A DNA stretch of 64,000 bases. Origin: Bacteroidales bacterium. GTDB taxonomy: Bacteria > Bacteroidota > Bacteroidia > Bacteroidales > WCHB1-69. Made by a program: the position numbers and the translations under genes. The stretch covers positions 45,302 to 109,301 of the forward strand of contig JAFPXF010000074.1 in assembly GCA_017394765.1 (NCBI GenBank). Reading direction: 5' to 3'. The notes below the pieces were generated by a model. It ran no database searches, had not been told where the DNA came from, and worked only from the letters and a program-made list of their open reading frames with translations. The stretch's first letter is position 1. Each line of letters starts with the position of its first letter. Shown here in pieces: positions 26,712-35,559 of the stretch.

Positions 26712-26739
26712 ACATCTTAAAACCACAAACCATTGTGTT

Positions 26740-27537
26740 ATGAAAAGAAAAGTCACATTGCTACTTACCTTGTTTTTTTGCGCAGCCGTTGCGCTTTTCG
26801 CACAACATCCGGGACAGAGCTTTGGCCAGCCGATGTCATCCCTCTATGTGGAATCTGTCGGCCAACCCTTTTGGCTGTTTGTGGACAATGTGCAGCAAAA
26901 CAGCCTGCCGGTCAATTCCCTGCTGGTTGAGAACGTGCCTGTCGGGGAACACTATTTCTCTGTGGTCATGGACAATCAAGACCAGACAACCATAGGGCGC
27001 TTTGCCCAAGTCGGGCGGATGGCCACTGCTTTCCGGCTGGAAAACCAGCGCCATCTGTTCGGATTCACGCCCATTCACGGAGCGTTCCACCCCGGCATGA
27101 CGGTTTCGCTCGTCCATTACGCTCCCGTGAACGCGGTGCCACCTGCAACACACAATGTGCTTCCGCCACAAGGGCAGAATGTCATGCCCGTGGCACCTCC
27201 TGCAACCCCGATACAGCTTCCGGTGCCGGAACCTGTTCCCCAACCGGCGTGGATGAGCGAGGTTGACTTTACCAAAGCCCTCCATCTCATCCAAGATGAG
27301 AAGTTTGAGTCCAACCGCCTCGAACTGGCCAAGCAGGTGACCGGACAGAACTTGCTTTCGGTCAATCAGGTTATCTCGATCTGCAAGACGTTCAGCTATG
27401 AAACCGACAAGCTCGAATACGCGAAATTTGCCTACCATCATTGTGTAGAAAAGGACAAATACTATTTGGTTAATGCCGTGTTCACATACAGCAGCAGCAA
27501 AAGCGAGTTGAACTCGTATGTGTCGAGTCAGCAATAA
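26740..27537 (+). CDS. DUF4476 domain protein
   Basis: 265 residues with signal peptide ending FAQH. The N-terminal half is a beta domain (FWLFVDNVQQNSLPVNSLLV, then GRMATAFRLENQ). A Pro-rich linker near 145-180 follows. The C-terminal 90 residues match DUF4476 (FTKALHLIQDEKFESNRLEL, then AKFAYHHCVEKDKYYLVNAV). DUF4476 proteins are secreted Bacteroidetes proteins of unknown function. It probably begins a unit with the 86-residue gene 25 nt downstream. Confidence 0.85.
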   Translation: MKRKVTLLLTLFFCAAVALFAQHPGQSFGQPMSSLYVESVGQPFWLFVDNVQQNSLPVNSLLVENVPVGEHYFSVVMDNQDQTTIGRFAQVGRMATAFRLENQRHLFGFTPIHGAFHPGMTVSLVHYAPVNAVPPATHNVLPPQGQNVMPVAPPATPIQLPVPEPVPQPAWMSEVDFTKALHLIQDEKFESNRLELAKQVTGQNLLSVNQVISICKTFSYETDKLEYAKFAYHHCVEKDKYYLVNAVFTYSSSKSELNSYVSSQQ

Positions 27538-27562
27538 ATTGATCATAAACCTTTAAAAACCT

Positions 27563-27823
27563 ATGGAAAAATACGATTATCAGCAATTCAAAGACATTGC
27601 CGAGGAGCTCAGCAAGACCATCGAGGAGTACCTTGCGCATCATACACAATATCCCACGGATGTGGTCGTTGGAATAGACGATGAAACCCGCAAGATACTG
27701 TTGGACAGTCCGGGCAAGCTGCCTGCGGAGTACAAGCAGTATTCCATCGCCGATTTCATCATGATTAACGAAAGCGGTTTATACGAGCCGGACACGAAGG
27801 TGATCTTCGGAGAGGAAAACTAA
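27563..27823 (+). CDS. Small hypothetical protein
   Basis: 86 residues, acidic, no signal peptide or membrane segment. The N-terminus is helical (FKDIAEELSKTIEEYL). A central PTDVVVGIDDETRKILLD and a final YEPDTKVIFGEEN follow. I recognise no family. It is 9 nt upstream of the large GH3-fusion gene and 25 nt after the DUF4476 gene, so it is very likely expressed with them. Confidence 0.7.
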   Translation: MEKYDYQQFKDIAEELSKTIEEYLAHHTQYPTDVVVGIDDETRKILLDSPGKLPAEYKQYSIADFIMINESGLYEPDTKVIFGEEN

Positions 27824-27832
27824 CTGTTCACG

Positions 27833-30748
27833 ATGCACAAAGGGAAAATCCAGATTTGTTGTTACGGGCTGCTGTTGTGGCTCCTTTTCGCTTGTGTCTG
27901 TTCGGTGCAGGCGCAGCAGGCACGGCAGATGATGTCGCGGATGACGTTGGAGGAGAAAATCGCGCAGCTGATGATTGTGCGTGTCAGCTCCACGGGCACA
28001 CCCGAGGAGACGGCCAAGATGCTGGCTGACATCGAGCGTTACCAGCCCGGCGGTGTCTGCTTCTTCAAGGGCGGCCCCGTGCGCGAGGCGGCCCTCACCA
28101 ACCGGATGCAGCAGCTGAGCAAGGTGCCCCTGTTTGTCTCCATTGACGGCGAGTGGGGCCCTGCCATGCGCCTGGACAGCTGCACGGCTTTCCCGCGCCA
28201 GATGACCCTCGGGGCGCTTGCGTCCGCCAACGACTCCCTCATCTATCAGATGGGCCTTGAGGTGGCCCGCCAATGCCGTGCGCTCGGGGTGAACCTCAAT
28301 TTCGCGCCCTGTATTGATATCAACAACAACCCGAAGAATCCTGTCATCAACAGTCGCTCCTTCGGCGAGAGCCGTGAAAAGGTGGTCGCCAAAGGCTACC
28401 TCTATCTCAAGGGCATGCAGGATGGCGGCATCACGGGCTGCATCAAACATTTTCCCGGTCATGGCGACACGGAGACCGACTCGCACCTCGGCCTTCCCAC
28501 CATCCACAAGAGCCGCGCCCAACTCGACGAGATGGAACTCTATCCCTACCGCCAGCTTCTCCCCCGCAATCCCGAGATGGTGATGGTGGCACACCTGCAC
28601 ATTCCCGCCCTCGACGACAGCCACAAGTCCGTGTCGTCGCTATCCCAACCCATTGTCACAGGTCTTCTGAAGCAGGTGCTGGGCTACTCGGGGTTGGTTA
28701 TTACCGATGGTTTGGAAATGAAAGGCGTGCGCAACAGCAACCGTTTTGAGGGTGACATTGAAATCCGGGCCTTGCTTGCCGGCGCTGACTTGTTGTTGCT
28801 TCCCGGTGAGACGGGAGCGGTCATCCAGGCGATAAAAAATGCTGTGGACAGCGGCCTTGTTCCCATGTCGCTGATCAATGAGCGTTGCTTGCGCGTGCTT
28901 AGCTTCAAGGAGATGAAGGGGTTCTGGCACCAGCCACCCGCTGACTTGCTCCAGTTGTATGCCCGCTTGAACACCCCAATCGGCGTGGCCCTGAACGAGG
29001 CCATCGAGGCCAAGGCCCTGACACTTCTGAAAGACGAGGATTTTCTGCCCATCCCGCCCTCGATGGCCCTCAACAACGAGGTGGCTGTGCTGTGTGTCGG
29101 CAGAGACGAATACAAGAGTGAATACCGCAAATTGGCGGACAAATACAATCTTCCTTTCTTTTGGTTGCCTAAGAAATACAACCCCAAAGATTACCCTCAG
29201 GTTATCGCCAACCTGCAACCCTTCAAATCCGTCATTGTGCTCTTTGGCGGCTCCAACCAGCTTTCCGGCTCCAATTATGGCGTGGACAGCAAGGTGGCGG
29301 AGCATCTGCGCGTCCTGGCACGCGGCAAGCCGGCTGTGCTGGTGCATCTGGGCAATCCTTATGCCTTGGACCAGCTGGGCACCACCGCGCCTTTCAAGGC
29401 CGTGATGGTGGCGTACCAGTTCACGCCGAGCACGGTCAAGGCGGCATTGAGTGCCTGCTTCGGGGAGATCAGATGCGAGGGACTGCTGCCGGTGTCCACG
29501 AAAGAGTATGTCTCCGGCACGGGCTTGGGTGCCACGGAGGAGTTGCAGAACTTCTCCGCACTGCCGCAATCCATTACGGAACGCCTTGACGCACTGCTCG
29601 CCGGCGGCATCCGCGACCAGATCTATCCCGGTTGTGTGGTGGTCGCCCTCAAGGACGGAAATCCCGTCTATCAGAAGGCATTCGGCAATTTGACCTACGA
29701 CACGACCCGTCCTGTGACCTTGCAGACCATGTACGACGTGGCCTCGCTCACGAAACCCGCCGCCACCACGCTTGCTGTGATGAAACTGTATGATGAACAG
29801 CGCATCCGGCTCACTGACCCCATTGGCAAGTATCTGACATACTTGACTGGCACCAACAAGGCCAATATCCCAATTTCCGAGCTGCTGACCCATACTTCCG
29901 GCCTGCCCGCCTACATTCCTTTCTACAAGGACATACAGGGGAATCCTGCCTATTTCCAAAAGACGGAAAGTCCCGAATATTCCGTCAAGGTGGCCGATGA
30001 CATCTATCTGTTGTCCACATATCCTGACACGGTTCGTTATAGAGTGGCCCACTGCAAATTAGGTGCTAAGAAATATGTCTATAGCGATCTCAATTTCTTG
30101 CTGTTGAAAGATATGGTGGAAACGATCACGGGGAAATCCATCGAAGTGCTTTTGGATGAGCAGTTTTACAAGCCCATGGGATTGACACGCACTTGTTTCA
30201 ACCCGTTAGAGAAGGGCTTCGATCAGGAGGCCATCGCCCCCACGGAGAACGATGTCGAGTTCAGGAGACAGGTGGTGCGTGGCTATGTCCACGACCAGAC
30301 GGCCGCGCTGATGAACGGCAATGCGGGCAACGCGGGCCTTTTCACCACCGGCCCGGAGTTGGGCGCGCTTTTCCAGATGTTGCTTGACGGCGGCATTTAC
30401 CATGGCAAACGCTACCTCTCCGAGGAGACGGTCCGTCTCTTTACGGCGGCGTATCCCATGCACGACTGCAATGTGCGCGGTTTGGGCTATCATACCCCCA
30501 AGCACGGCGGCACCAGCTCCATCGTGCCGCAGACCGCCGACAAGGAGACCTTTGGACATCAGGGATTTACCGGTATTGTGGTGTGGTGCGATCCTTCCGA
30601 GAAGCTGACCTTCGTGTTCCTCTCCAACCGCGTCTATCCCGATTGCTATCCCAACAAATTGTCGCAAAGCGGTATCCGCCTCAAGGCGCACGAGCTGATT
30701 TATGAGGGGGTGAAAATGACGAAAAACAAAGACTTACATGAAAGATAA
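27833..30748 (+). CDS. GH3 beta-N-acetylglucosaminidase fused to a serine beta-lactamase-like domain
   Basis: 971 residues with a signal peptide ending VQAQQ. Residues 35-390 are a family 3 glycoside hydrolase of the NagZ type: the KHFPGHGDTETDSHLGLP segment and the nucleophile Asp in VITDGLEMKG are kept. Residues 395-560 are the second, alpha/beta GH3 part. Residues 575-960 form a class C beta-lactamase/transpeptidase-like domain with SLTK (Ser-x-x-Lys), the Tyr of YSDLN and a late HQGFTG. Both catalytic sets look intact. Such fusions are known in Bacteroidetes; a role in cell-wall muropeptide turnover is plausible. It overlaps tsaB by 11 nt. Confidence 0.93.
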   Translation: MHKGKIQICCYGLLLWLLFACVCSVQAQQARQMMSRMTLEEKIAQLMIVRVSSTGTPEETAKMLADIERYQPGGVCFFKGGPVREAALTNRMQQLSKVPLFVSIDGEWGPAMRLDSCTAFPRQMTLGALASANDSLIYQMGLEVARQCRALGVNLNFAPCIDINNNPKNPVINSRSFGESREKVVAKGYLYLKGMQDGGITGCIKHFPGHGDTETDSHLGLPTIHKSRAQLDEMELYPYRQLLPRNPEMVMVAHLHIPALDDSHKSVSSLSQPIVTGLLKQVLGYSGLVITDGLEMKGVRNSNRFEGDIEIRALLAGADLLLLPGETGAVIQAIKNAVDSGLVPMSLINERCLRVLSFKEMKGFWHQPPADLLQLYARLNTPIGVALNEAIEAKALTLLKDEDFLPIPPSMALNNEVAVLCVGRDEYKSEYRKLADKYNLPFFWLPKKYNPKDYPQVIANLQPFKSVIVLFGGSNQLSGSNYGVDSKVAEHLRVLARGKPAVLVHLGNPYALDQLGTTAPFKAVMVAYQFTPSTVKAALSACFGEIRCEGLLPVSTKEYVSGTGLGATEELQNFSALPQSITERLDALLAGGIRDQIYPGCVVVALKDGNPVYQKAFGNLTYDTTRPVTLQTMYDVASLTKPAATTLAVMKLYDEQRIRLTDPIGKYLTYLTGTNKANIPISELLTHTSGLPAYIPFYKDIQGNPAYFQKTESPEYSVKVADDIYLLSTYPDTVRYRVAHCKLGAKKYVYSDLNFLLLKDMVETITGKSIEVLLDEQFYKPMGLTRTCFNPLEKGFDQEAIAPTENDVEFRRQVVRGYVHDQTAALMNGNAGNAGLFTTGPELGALFQMLLDGGIYHGKRYLSEETVRLFTAAYPMHDCNVRGLGYHTPKHGGTSSIVPQTADKETFGHQGFTGIVVWCDPSEKLTFVFLSNRVYPDCYPNKLSQSGIRLKAHELIYEGVKMTKNKDLHER

Positions 30749-31454
30749 TCCTATATTGTTGCATATAGAGACGGCCACAGAGGTCTGTTCCGTAGCGTTG
30801 TCGGAGGGCGACCGCCTGCTGTCGGTGTGTGAATCCGACGATGGCAACTCGCATTCCAAGAACTTGTTGCCCTATATTGACAAGGCTTGCCACGCTGCGG
30901 GGATCACGTTGCAGGACATTGACGGCGTCAGTGTAAGCGTTGGGCCGGGCTCGTACACGGGCCTGCGTATCGGCGTCTCCACCGCCAAGGGCATCGCCTA
31001 CTCCTTGAATGTGCCGGTTATGGCTGTCGGCACGTTGGAGAGTATCGCCAACGGTGCGTTTTCGGAATGTGATCTCTTGAAAGAGTCACCCTCTACTCCT
31101 TTTCAAATAGCATCCATGATTGATGCGCGGCGCATGGAGGTGTTCACGGCCCGATATGATGGTGAGTTGAAGGAGATAGCGGTCCCTTCCGCGCTCATCG
31201 TTGATGAACATGCCTACGATGAGCCATTGTCGCAGAGCATTGTGGTGTTTTGCGGCAACGGGATGCCCAAGTGCAGGGAGCTGCTGGCGCAGCATGCCAA
31301 CGCCCGTTTTGCGGAGTTCCCGATCTCCGCAAGGCATCTGTTGGTGCCCGCCTTGCGTCGCTGGAAAGCCCGGGAGTTTGCCGACACCGCCTATTTCGAG
31401 CCTTTCTATCTCAAGGAATATGTGGCGGCCAAACCCCATGTAAAAGGATTATAA
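30738..31454 (+). CDS. tsaB: TsaB, subunit of the tRNA t6A synthesis complex
   Basis: 238 residues. It opens ILHIETATEVCSVALS and keeps the hallmark SVSVGPGSYTGLRIGVSTAK. TsaB binds TsaD in the complex that makes N6-threonylcarbamoyladenosine in tRNA. It overlaps the GH3-fusion gene by 11 nt, so translational coupling is likely although the functions are unrelated. A 13-nt gap follows to the stress-protein gene. Confidence 0.95.
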   Translation: MKDNPILLHIETATEVCSVALSEGDRLLSVCESDDGNSHSKNLLPYIDKACHAAGITLQDIDGVSVSVGPGSYTGLRIGVSTAKGIAYSLNVPVMAVGTLESIANGAFSECDLLKESPSTPFQIASMIDARRMEVFTARYDGELKEIAVPSALIVDEHAYDEPLSQSIVVFCGNGMPKCRELLAQHANARFAEFPISARHLLVPALRRWKAREFADTAYFEPFYLKEYVAAKPHVKGL

Positions 31455-31467
31455 GCTACCGTGCATC

Positions 31468-32289
31468 ATGGAAATACACGAACCCATAGACCAGCAGAAG
31501 CGGCTGAACATCATCGCTGTCGTGGACGAATCCGACTGCGGACGTAACGCCTTGCGTTTCGGGGAGAAGCTGACCGAGGTCTTTGGCGCGACCCTCACGG
31601 TAGTCGCACGGTTTGGCTTCTCGTATGTGGAGAAGGGACAAGCGTCCTTGCCGCCTGTGGATCCCGAATCTGGCCATCTCGTTCCTGACGGCTATTTTTT
31701 TCCAGAGACGCTCTATCGCTATGCCGATGAGAAGAACACCATCATGTTTGTGATCGGTGTGGACGACGAGGATAGAAAAGCCCTCTTCAACAGGCGTCGT
31801 GCGCTGCGGTTCATCAAGCCCTCGCGGCTGCCCGTGCTCACGGTGGGGCGCAAAGGGCCCGTGGAAAACGCCTTCCAGCGGGTGGTGCTGCCCATCGACA
31901 TTGAGCGGCAGGCCAAGGAGAAGGCGCTGTGGGCGGGTTATTTCAGCCGTTTCTATGAGGCGACCATTCATGTGCTGCATTGCAACTACACCGACGAGGG
32001 ACTGCACCGGCAGGTGGCCGACAATATCGCTTTTGTCGAAAAACTCTACCAGAATCTGGAGGTGAAGTACCAGCTGGACGAAGTGGCCCCGCAGTCCAAC
32101 ATCGACCATTACGCCCTGGAGTTCGCCCCCACGGTCGGCGCGACCTTGACGGTCACGATGATGACCCGCTATCGCACGCTTGCCGACATCCTCACGGGCT
32201 CTGTCGAGAAGAAACTCGTGGGCAACGCGGCGCAGTTTCCCGTGTTGTGCATCAACCAGAGAGACGACCTGTACGTGTTGTGTACATAA
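31468..32289 (+). CDS. Universal stress protein family, tandem type
   Basis: 273 residues without a signal peptide. The first half opens with a USP-like strand and loop (LNIIAVVDESDCGRNALRF). The second half (QRVVLPIDIERQAKEKAL, then MMTRYRTLADILTGSVEKKL and PVLCIN) fits a second USP fold with the terminal strand after a Gly-Ser-x-x-Lys. The ATP-binding Gly-rich motif is degenerate. Exact role unknown. It precedes purE with its own promoter between them. Confidence 0.72.
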   Translation: MEIHEPIDQQKRLNIIAVVDESDCGRNALRFGEKLTEVFGATLTVVARFGFSYVEKGQASLPPVDPESGHLVPDGYFFPETLYRYADEKNTIMFVIGVDDEDRKALFNRRRALRFIKPSRLPVLTVGRKGPVENAFQRVVLPIDIERQAKEKALWAGYFSRFYEATIHVLHCNYTDEGLHRQVADNIAFVEKLYQNLEVKYQLDEVAPQSNIDHYALEFAPTVGATLTVTMMTRYRTLADILTGSVEKKLVGNAAQFPVLCINQRDDLYVLCT

Positions 32290-32301
32290 CCCTAAAAATG
32301 C

Positions 32302-32309
32302 TATTTTTG
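32302..32309 (+). promoter_or_regulatory. -7 element of purE
   Basis: TATTTTTG, 24 nt upstream of the purE ATG. Confidence 0.5.
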
Positions 32310-32332
32310 TAGCCTTAAAAATCACAGTTAAC

Positions 32333-32839
32333 ATGAATGCAAGAGTGAGTATCATCATGGGCAGCACGTCGGATCTTCCGGTGATGGAGGCTGCCTTCAA
32401 GTTTTTCGAGAGCAATGGGATTCCATTCGAGGTGAAGGCGCTGTCGGCGCACCGCACGCCCGATGAGGTGGCGGATTACGCCAAACAGGCGCACGGACGT
32501 GGCATCGAGGTGATCATCGCGGCTGCGGGCATGGCCGCCCACCTGCCGGGTGTTATCGCCGCCATGACGCCGCTGCCGGTCATCGGCGTGCCTGTCAAGT
32601 CCTCATTGGAAGGCATGGACGCGGCCTTGGCCATGTTGCAGATGCCACCGGGCATTCCCGTCGCCACTGTGGCCATCAACGGCGCGCAGAACGCCGCCAT
32701 CCTCGCCATGCAGATTATGGCCAACGGCGACCCCGAGCTGTTCGAGAAGGTCATCGCCCACAAGCAAGGCCTCAAGCAGAAGATTGTCAAGGCCAACGAT
32801 GAGCTGGCCAACTTGCAAGGGTATCGGTATAAGGTATGA
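32333..32839 (+). CDS. purE: N5-carboxyaminoimidazole ribonucleotide mutase
   Basis: 168 residues, typical of class I Pur[13 protein letters not shown], the SAHRTPD loop, [24 protein letters not shown] and the C-terminal [11 protein letters not shown] are all present. It catalyses the N5-CAIR to CAIR step in purine synthesis. I chose the ATG at 32333 because it directly precedes the first strand and follows a promoter. No purK is adjacent. Confidence 0.96.
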   Translation: MNARVSIIMGSTSDLPVMEAAFKFFESNGIPFEVKALSAHRTPDEVADYAKQAHGRGIEVIIAAAGMAAHLPGVIAAMTPLPVIGVPVKSSLEGMDAALAMLQMPPGIPVATVAINGAQNAAILAMQIMANGDPELFEKVIAHKQGLKQKIVKANDELANLQGYRYKV

Positions 32840-32897
32840 TTTGCATGTTTGCGGAGAAGGTGTGAGGGGAGTTGTGAGGTGTCCGCACGGTTGTGCG

Positions 32898-33189
32898 TTG
32901 CCCGCCGCGAAACGTAGGCAGGGTTCGACGAGCATGCGTGAGGGATTGAAGCGTAAATGATTTTGGTGGGAATGCGTTCCCCGGCGAGACGGAGGTTCCG
33001 CTTGACGCTTCGCGTCTCGCGGAATGGTGGTGGGTTTTAAACCAAAATTATTGGAGCGGAAAGCCCGACGGCGCGGCGGCATTTGATTGCGCATGCGGAT
33101 ACGATGTGATTTCCGCCGCCGCGCCGGCACGCCCTAATGAAAAAAGTGATACATATAATCTGCTTTGTGCCAACAAGTATATAATTTCC
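32898..33189. repeat. Structured intergenic repeat, copy 2
   Basis: The copy of 26402-26685. The pair AATGATTTTGGT (32956-32967) and ACCAAAATTATT (33041-33052) keeps the stem although its terminal C-G pair of copy 1 is here T-A, a compensatory change. The inner hairpin TTCCGC...GCGGAA with GACGC...GCGTC is perfect here and imperfect in copy 1. The 3' end (TGCTTTGTGCCAACAAGTAT) is related to the ends of the 43151 element. The gap 32840-33260 holds nothing else except the promoter at 33232. Confidence 0.7.
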
Positions 33190-33231
33190 GATTTTTTTAG
33201 TATTTTGCATTGCAAGGTATTATAAAAAATG

Positions 33232-33240
33232 TATATTTGC
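33232..33240 (+). promoter_or_regulatory. -7 element of the padR-pspC unit
   Basis: TATATTTGC, 21 nt upstream of the ATG at 33261. Confidence 0.6.
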
Positions 33241-33260
33241 CGCGCAAAAAAAACAATGCT

Positions 33261-33614
33261 ATGGCCATATCAACAGAAAACATCACATCACAGATGCGCA
33301 AGGGCATTCTTGAGTATTGCATCTTGCTTATTATCAACAAGAAACCTGCTTATGTGTCGGATATTATCTCGGAGCTGAAAGAGGCTCACCTTATTGTGGT
33401 GGAGGGCACGCTCTATCCGCTACTTTCGCGTCTGAAGAACGGCGGGCTGCTCTCTTACCAATGGCAGGAGTCTGTGCAGGGCCCTCCACGCAAGTATTAT
33501 GAGCTCACCGATGACGGCCGCTCTTTTCTCCGGGAGTTGGAGAACGCCTGGAATGATATCCGGCATACCATCGAGAAGATCAGCGTTGACAGCACCATTG
33601 TTGTCGCACAGTAG
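33261..33614 (+). CDS. PadR family transcriptional regulator
   Basis: 117 residues. The winged-helix pattern KGILEYCILLIINKKPAYVS, then VEGTLYPLLSRLKNGGLLSY and PPRKYYELTDDGR is diagnostic of PadR. The long in-frame extension upstream of 33261 precedes the promoter and is excluded. It is 31 nt upstream of the PspC gene and probably represses that unit, as in other Bacteroidetes; the ligand is not known. Confidence 0.94.
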   Translation: MAISTENITSQMRKGILEYCILLIINKKPAYVSDIISELKEAHLIVVEGTLYPLLSRLKNGGLLSYQWQESVQGPPRKYYELTDDGRSFLRELENAWNDIRHTIEKISVDSTIVVAQ

Positions 33615-33645
33615 TTTATGAATCAAGGACAAAAAACACATTACA

Positions 33646-34746
33646 ATGAAAAAAACATTGACAATCAACTTGAGTGGTATGGTCTTCAATATTGATGAGG
33701 ATGCCTACCACAAACTGAACAATTACTTGGCGGAATTGGGCCATCATTTTCCTGAAAGTGAGCGCGAGGAGATCATGAACGACATCGAGGCGCGCATTGC
33801 GGAGCTTTTCAACCAGAAGTTGCAGCATCGCAACGTGGTGGAGATCCGGGATGTGGAGGAGGTGATCGAGACGCTTGGCACGCCCAACCAGTTCGCGGAC
33901 GAGGATGCCAAGTCGGGTGGGGGAGAGAGTGCTCCCAGGGATGCCGCAGTGGGACAGCCGGGCCGAGCCCCGCGTCGCAAGTTCTACCGCGATGGCAGCA
34001 ACAAACGTCTTGGCGGCGTGGCTGCCGGCATCGCGGCCTATCTCGACTGGGACGTGACTTTGGTGCGCGTGCTGCTCCTTCTGTTGCTCGTCATCAGCGT
34101 GGGGTGGACGTTTTTAGGCTATATCCTGGTCTGGATCATCGCCCCGGAAGCCACAAGCGTTTCCCAGCAGCTTGAGATGCAGGGTGTCGAACCTACCATC
34201 GACAATATCCGCAACTTCAAGCCCAAAGATGATCCGCAGGAGCGGCACAGCAACAACGCATTGGGCACCGTCGCCAAAATAGTGTTGGTCATTTTCCTGG
34301 CTTTCGTGGGCATATCGCTTCTGTCGGGGGTGCTGGGCGTCTTCGCGGCCCTTTGCCTGCTGTTGTTCGACATGCTGCCGGGACTGGCCTTCGGCACATG
34401 GGAAGTGATTCTGCTCGTCAGCGTCATCCTCTTCCTGCTGATTCCAGCCATTGCCTTGGTGATGCTTTGCGTGCGTCTTTTCAGCCGTGACTCCAGAATT
34501 CCATCATGGTCTTTGTGGACCATGTTCGTGCTCTTCTTGGCAAGCATTGTCACGATGATTGTGTCGGGTGTGAATGTGGCCCGGAAATACGACTACGGCC
34601 ATTGGAGAAATTGGGACGAAGAGCGTGTAGAGCGGTATTGGGCACAACCGAAGCCTAAGGCCATTGAGCCCGACACATATCAATGGCAGGATTCCGAGGG
34701 AACTGCCGACACGTTGGATTTCAAGGAATCTGCAACTGAAATTTAG
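33646..34746 (+). CDS. PspC domain membrane protein
   Basis: 366 residues. Residues 1-100 are a cytoplasmic helical domain (ESEREEIMNDIEARIAELF). The PspC domain near 110-165 (FYRDGSNKRLGGVAAGIAAY, then LRVLLLLLLV-like membrane segment) is followed by three more hydrophobic segments near 210-245, 250-280 and 290-315. PspC proteins respond to envelope stress. Its operon partner is the PadR regulator. It converges on the FISUMP gene with a 4-nt overlap at the stops. Confidence 0.9.
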   Translation: MKKTLTINLSGMVFNIDEDAYHKLNNYLAELGHHFPESEREEIMNDIEARIAELFNQKLQHRNVVEIRDVEEVIETLGTPNQFADEDAKSGGGESAPRDAAVGQPGRAPRRKFYRDGSNKRLGGVAAGIAAYLDWDVTLVRVLLLLLLVISVGWTFLGYILVWIIAPEATSVSQQLEMQGVEPTIDNIRNFKPKDDPQERHSNNALGTVAKIVLVIFLAFVGISLLSGVLGVFAALCLLLFDMLPGLAFGTWEVILLVSVILFLLIPAIALVMLCVRLFSRDSRIPSWSLWTMFVLFLASIVTMIVSGVNVARKYDYGHWRNWDEERVERYWAQPKPKAIEPDTYQWQDSEGTADTLDFKESATEI

Positions 34747-35480
34747 CGGTCCGAGTTGGTGAGCTGCTCTTCCGGCTCGTCCTTCAGGCATCTGACGGAG
34801 CGCCCGTAGCACTTATAGTCCAAGATGTTGTAGCAATCGCTGTTGTAGCTGAAGAGGCCGCAGCCCCATGCGTTTTGGCGGTCGTAGGTGGTGGCGCTCC
34901 AGAAGTAGGCGTAGTTGCCGGTGTGGCGAAGGCCCTCCTCGGTGTAGATGCCGGCGGGGATGGCGCCAAAACCGCTCACCTGTTCCGCAATGACAGGCTT
35001 GATCCATTTGGATGTATGGCATTTCATCACCGCACCGGCCTTGTTGGAGCCGCCTAACGACTCGAGCAACAAAGCCCATTCGTCGCTGGACGGGATATGC
35101 CAGCCCGACGGGCAGATGCCGCGATGCTGCTTCTCGGTGTGAAAAAAGCTGTACTCGTTGATGTTCAAGTCCATGGCCGCCGACCAGTTGTAGAGATTGC
35201 CGTAGGAGGCGTCGCGGATGGCGACGAAATAGGATTTATAGACCGGCCTGTCTTGGTAAAAAACCGGATTCCGCACCCAATCCTTGCCGGAGGGCGAGGA
35301 CATGCAGCGCATGTTCTCCGCCATCCAACACTGCGGGCCAAACTGGACTGTCGCATACACATTTCCTTCGTGATCGGTGACAGTAGGTGCATCTTCGCAC
35401 GGAATGCCAAAGATGCCGTTCTGTCCCATAACAATTTGAGAGATAATGAGTAGCAGTAATGTGTAGAGTAGTTTTTTCAT
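34743..35480 (-). CDS. Secreted FISUMP domain protein
   Basis: 245 residues from the ATG at 35480, which gives a signal peptide (MKKLLYTLLLLIISQIVMGQ). The Fibrobacter succinogenes major paralogous domain is clear: VTDHEGNVYATVQFGPQCWM, YGNLYNWSAAMD, GICPSGWHIPSSDEWALLLE, and a late YFWSATTYD and SVRCLKD. FISUMP proteins are exported Bacteroidetes/Fibrobacteres proteins of unknown role. The gene is divergent from the phosphodiester glycosidase gene. Confidence 0.9.
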   Translation of the reverse strand: MKKLLYTLLLLIISQIVMGQNGIFGIPCEDAPTVTDHEGNVYATVQFGPQCWMAENMRCMSSPSGKDWVRNPVFYQDRPVYKSYFVAIRDASYGNLYNWSAAMDLNINEYSFFHTEKQHRGICPSGWHIPSSDEWALLLESLGGSNKAGAVMKCHTSKWIKPVIAEQVSGFGAIPAGIYTEEGLRHTGNYAYFWSATTYDRQNAWGCGLFSYNSDCYNILDYKCYGRSVRCLKDEPEEQLTNSDR

Positions 35481-35495
35481 CCAGTAAAACAAGCC

Positions 35496-35538
35496 GCAAA
35501 GATAGTAAAAAAGATGATACCTTTTTTTGTATTTTTGC
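35496..35538. promoter_or_regulatory. Divergent promoter pair
   Basis: The minus-strand TATCTTTGC at 35504-35496 drives the FISUMP gene. The plus-strand TATTTTTGC at 35530-35538 drives the gene at 35560. Confidence 0.6.
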
Positions 35539-35559
35539 CTCCAGCTAAAAGAAAATATC

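Larger units (their letters stand above)
25769..26739. repeat. Repeat-rich 970-bp gap
   Basis: A mosaic of repeats: a perfect 8-bp hairpin at 25891-25910; an inverted pair at 25922-25962 and 26131-26174 flanking a 48-codon frame; two copies of the GCCCC...GGGGC block at 26281-26320 and 26337-26371; and a long structured repeat at 26402-26685. The only likely regulatory signal is the promoter at 26703. Confidence 0.65.

Noticed and set aside
28640..30052. 470-codon open frame opposite the GH3 fusion
   Set aside because: Shadow of a gene with intact catalytic motifs; no recognisable domain.
32603..33130. Minus-strand frame through repeat copy 2, similar to a frame in copy 1 (26274-26657)
   Set aside because: Most substitutions between copies change the residue; similarity is explained by the DNA repeat. 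No start signal or promoter.
33210..33260. Longer PadR start at 33210
   Set aside because: It would lie upstream of the -7 element at 33232 and adds sequence unlike PadR.
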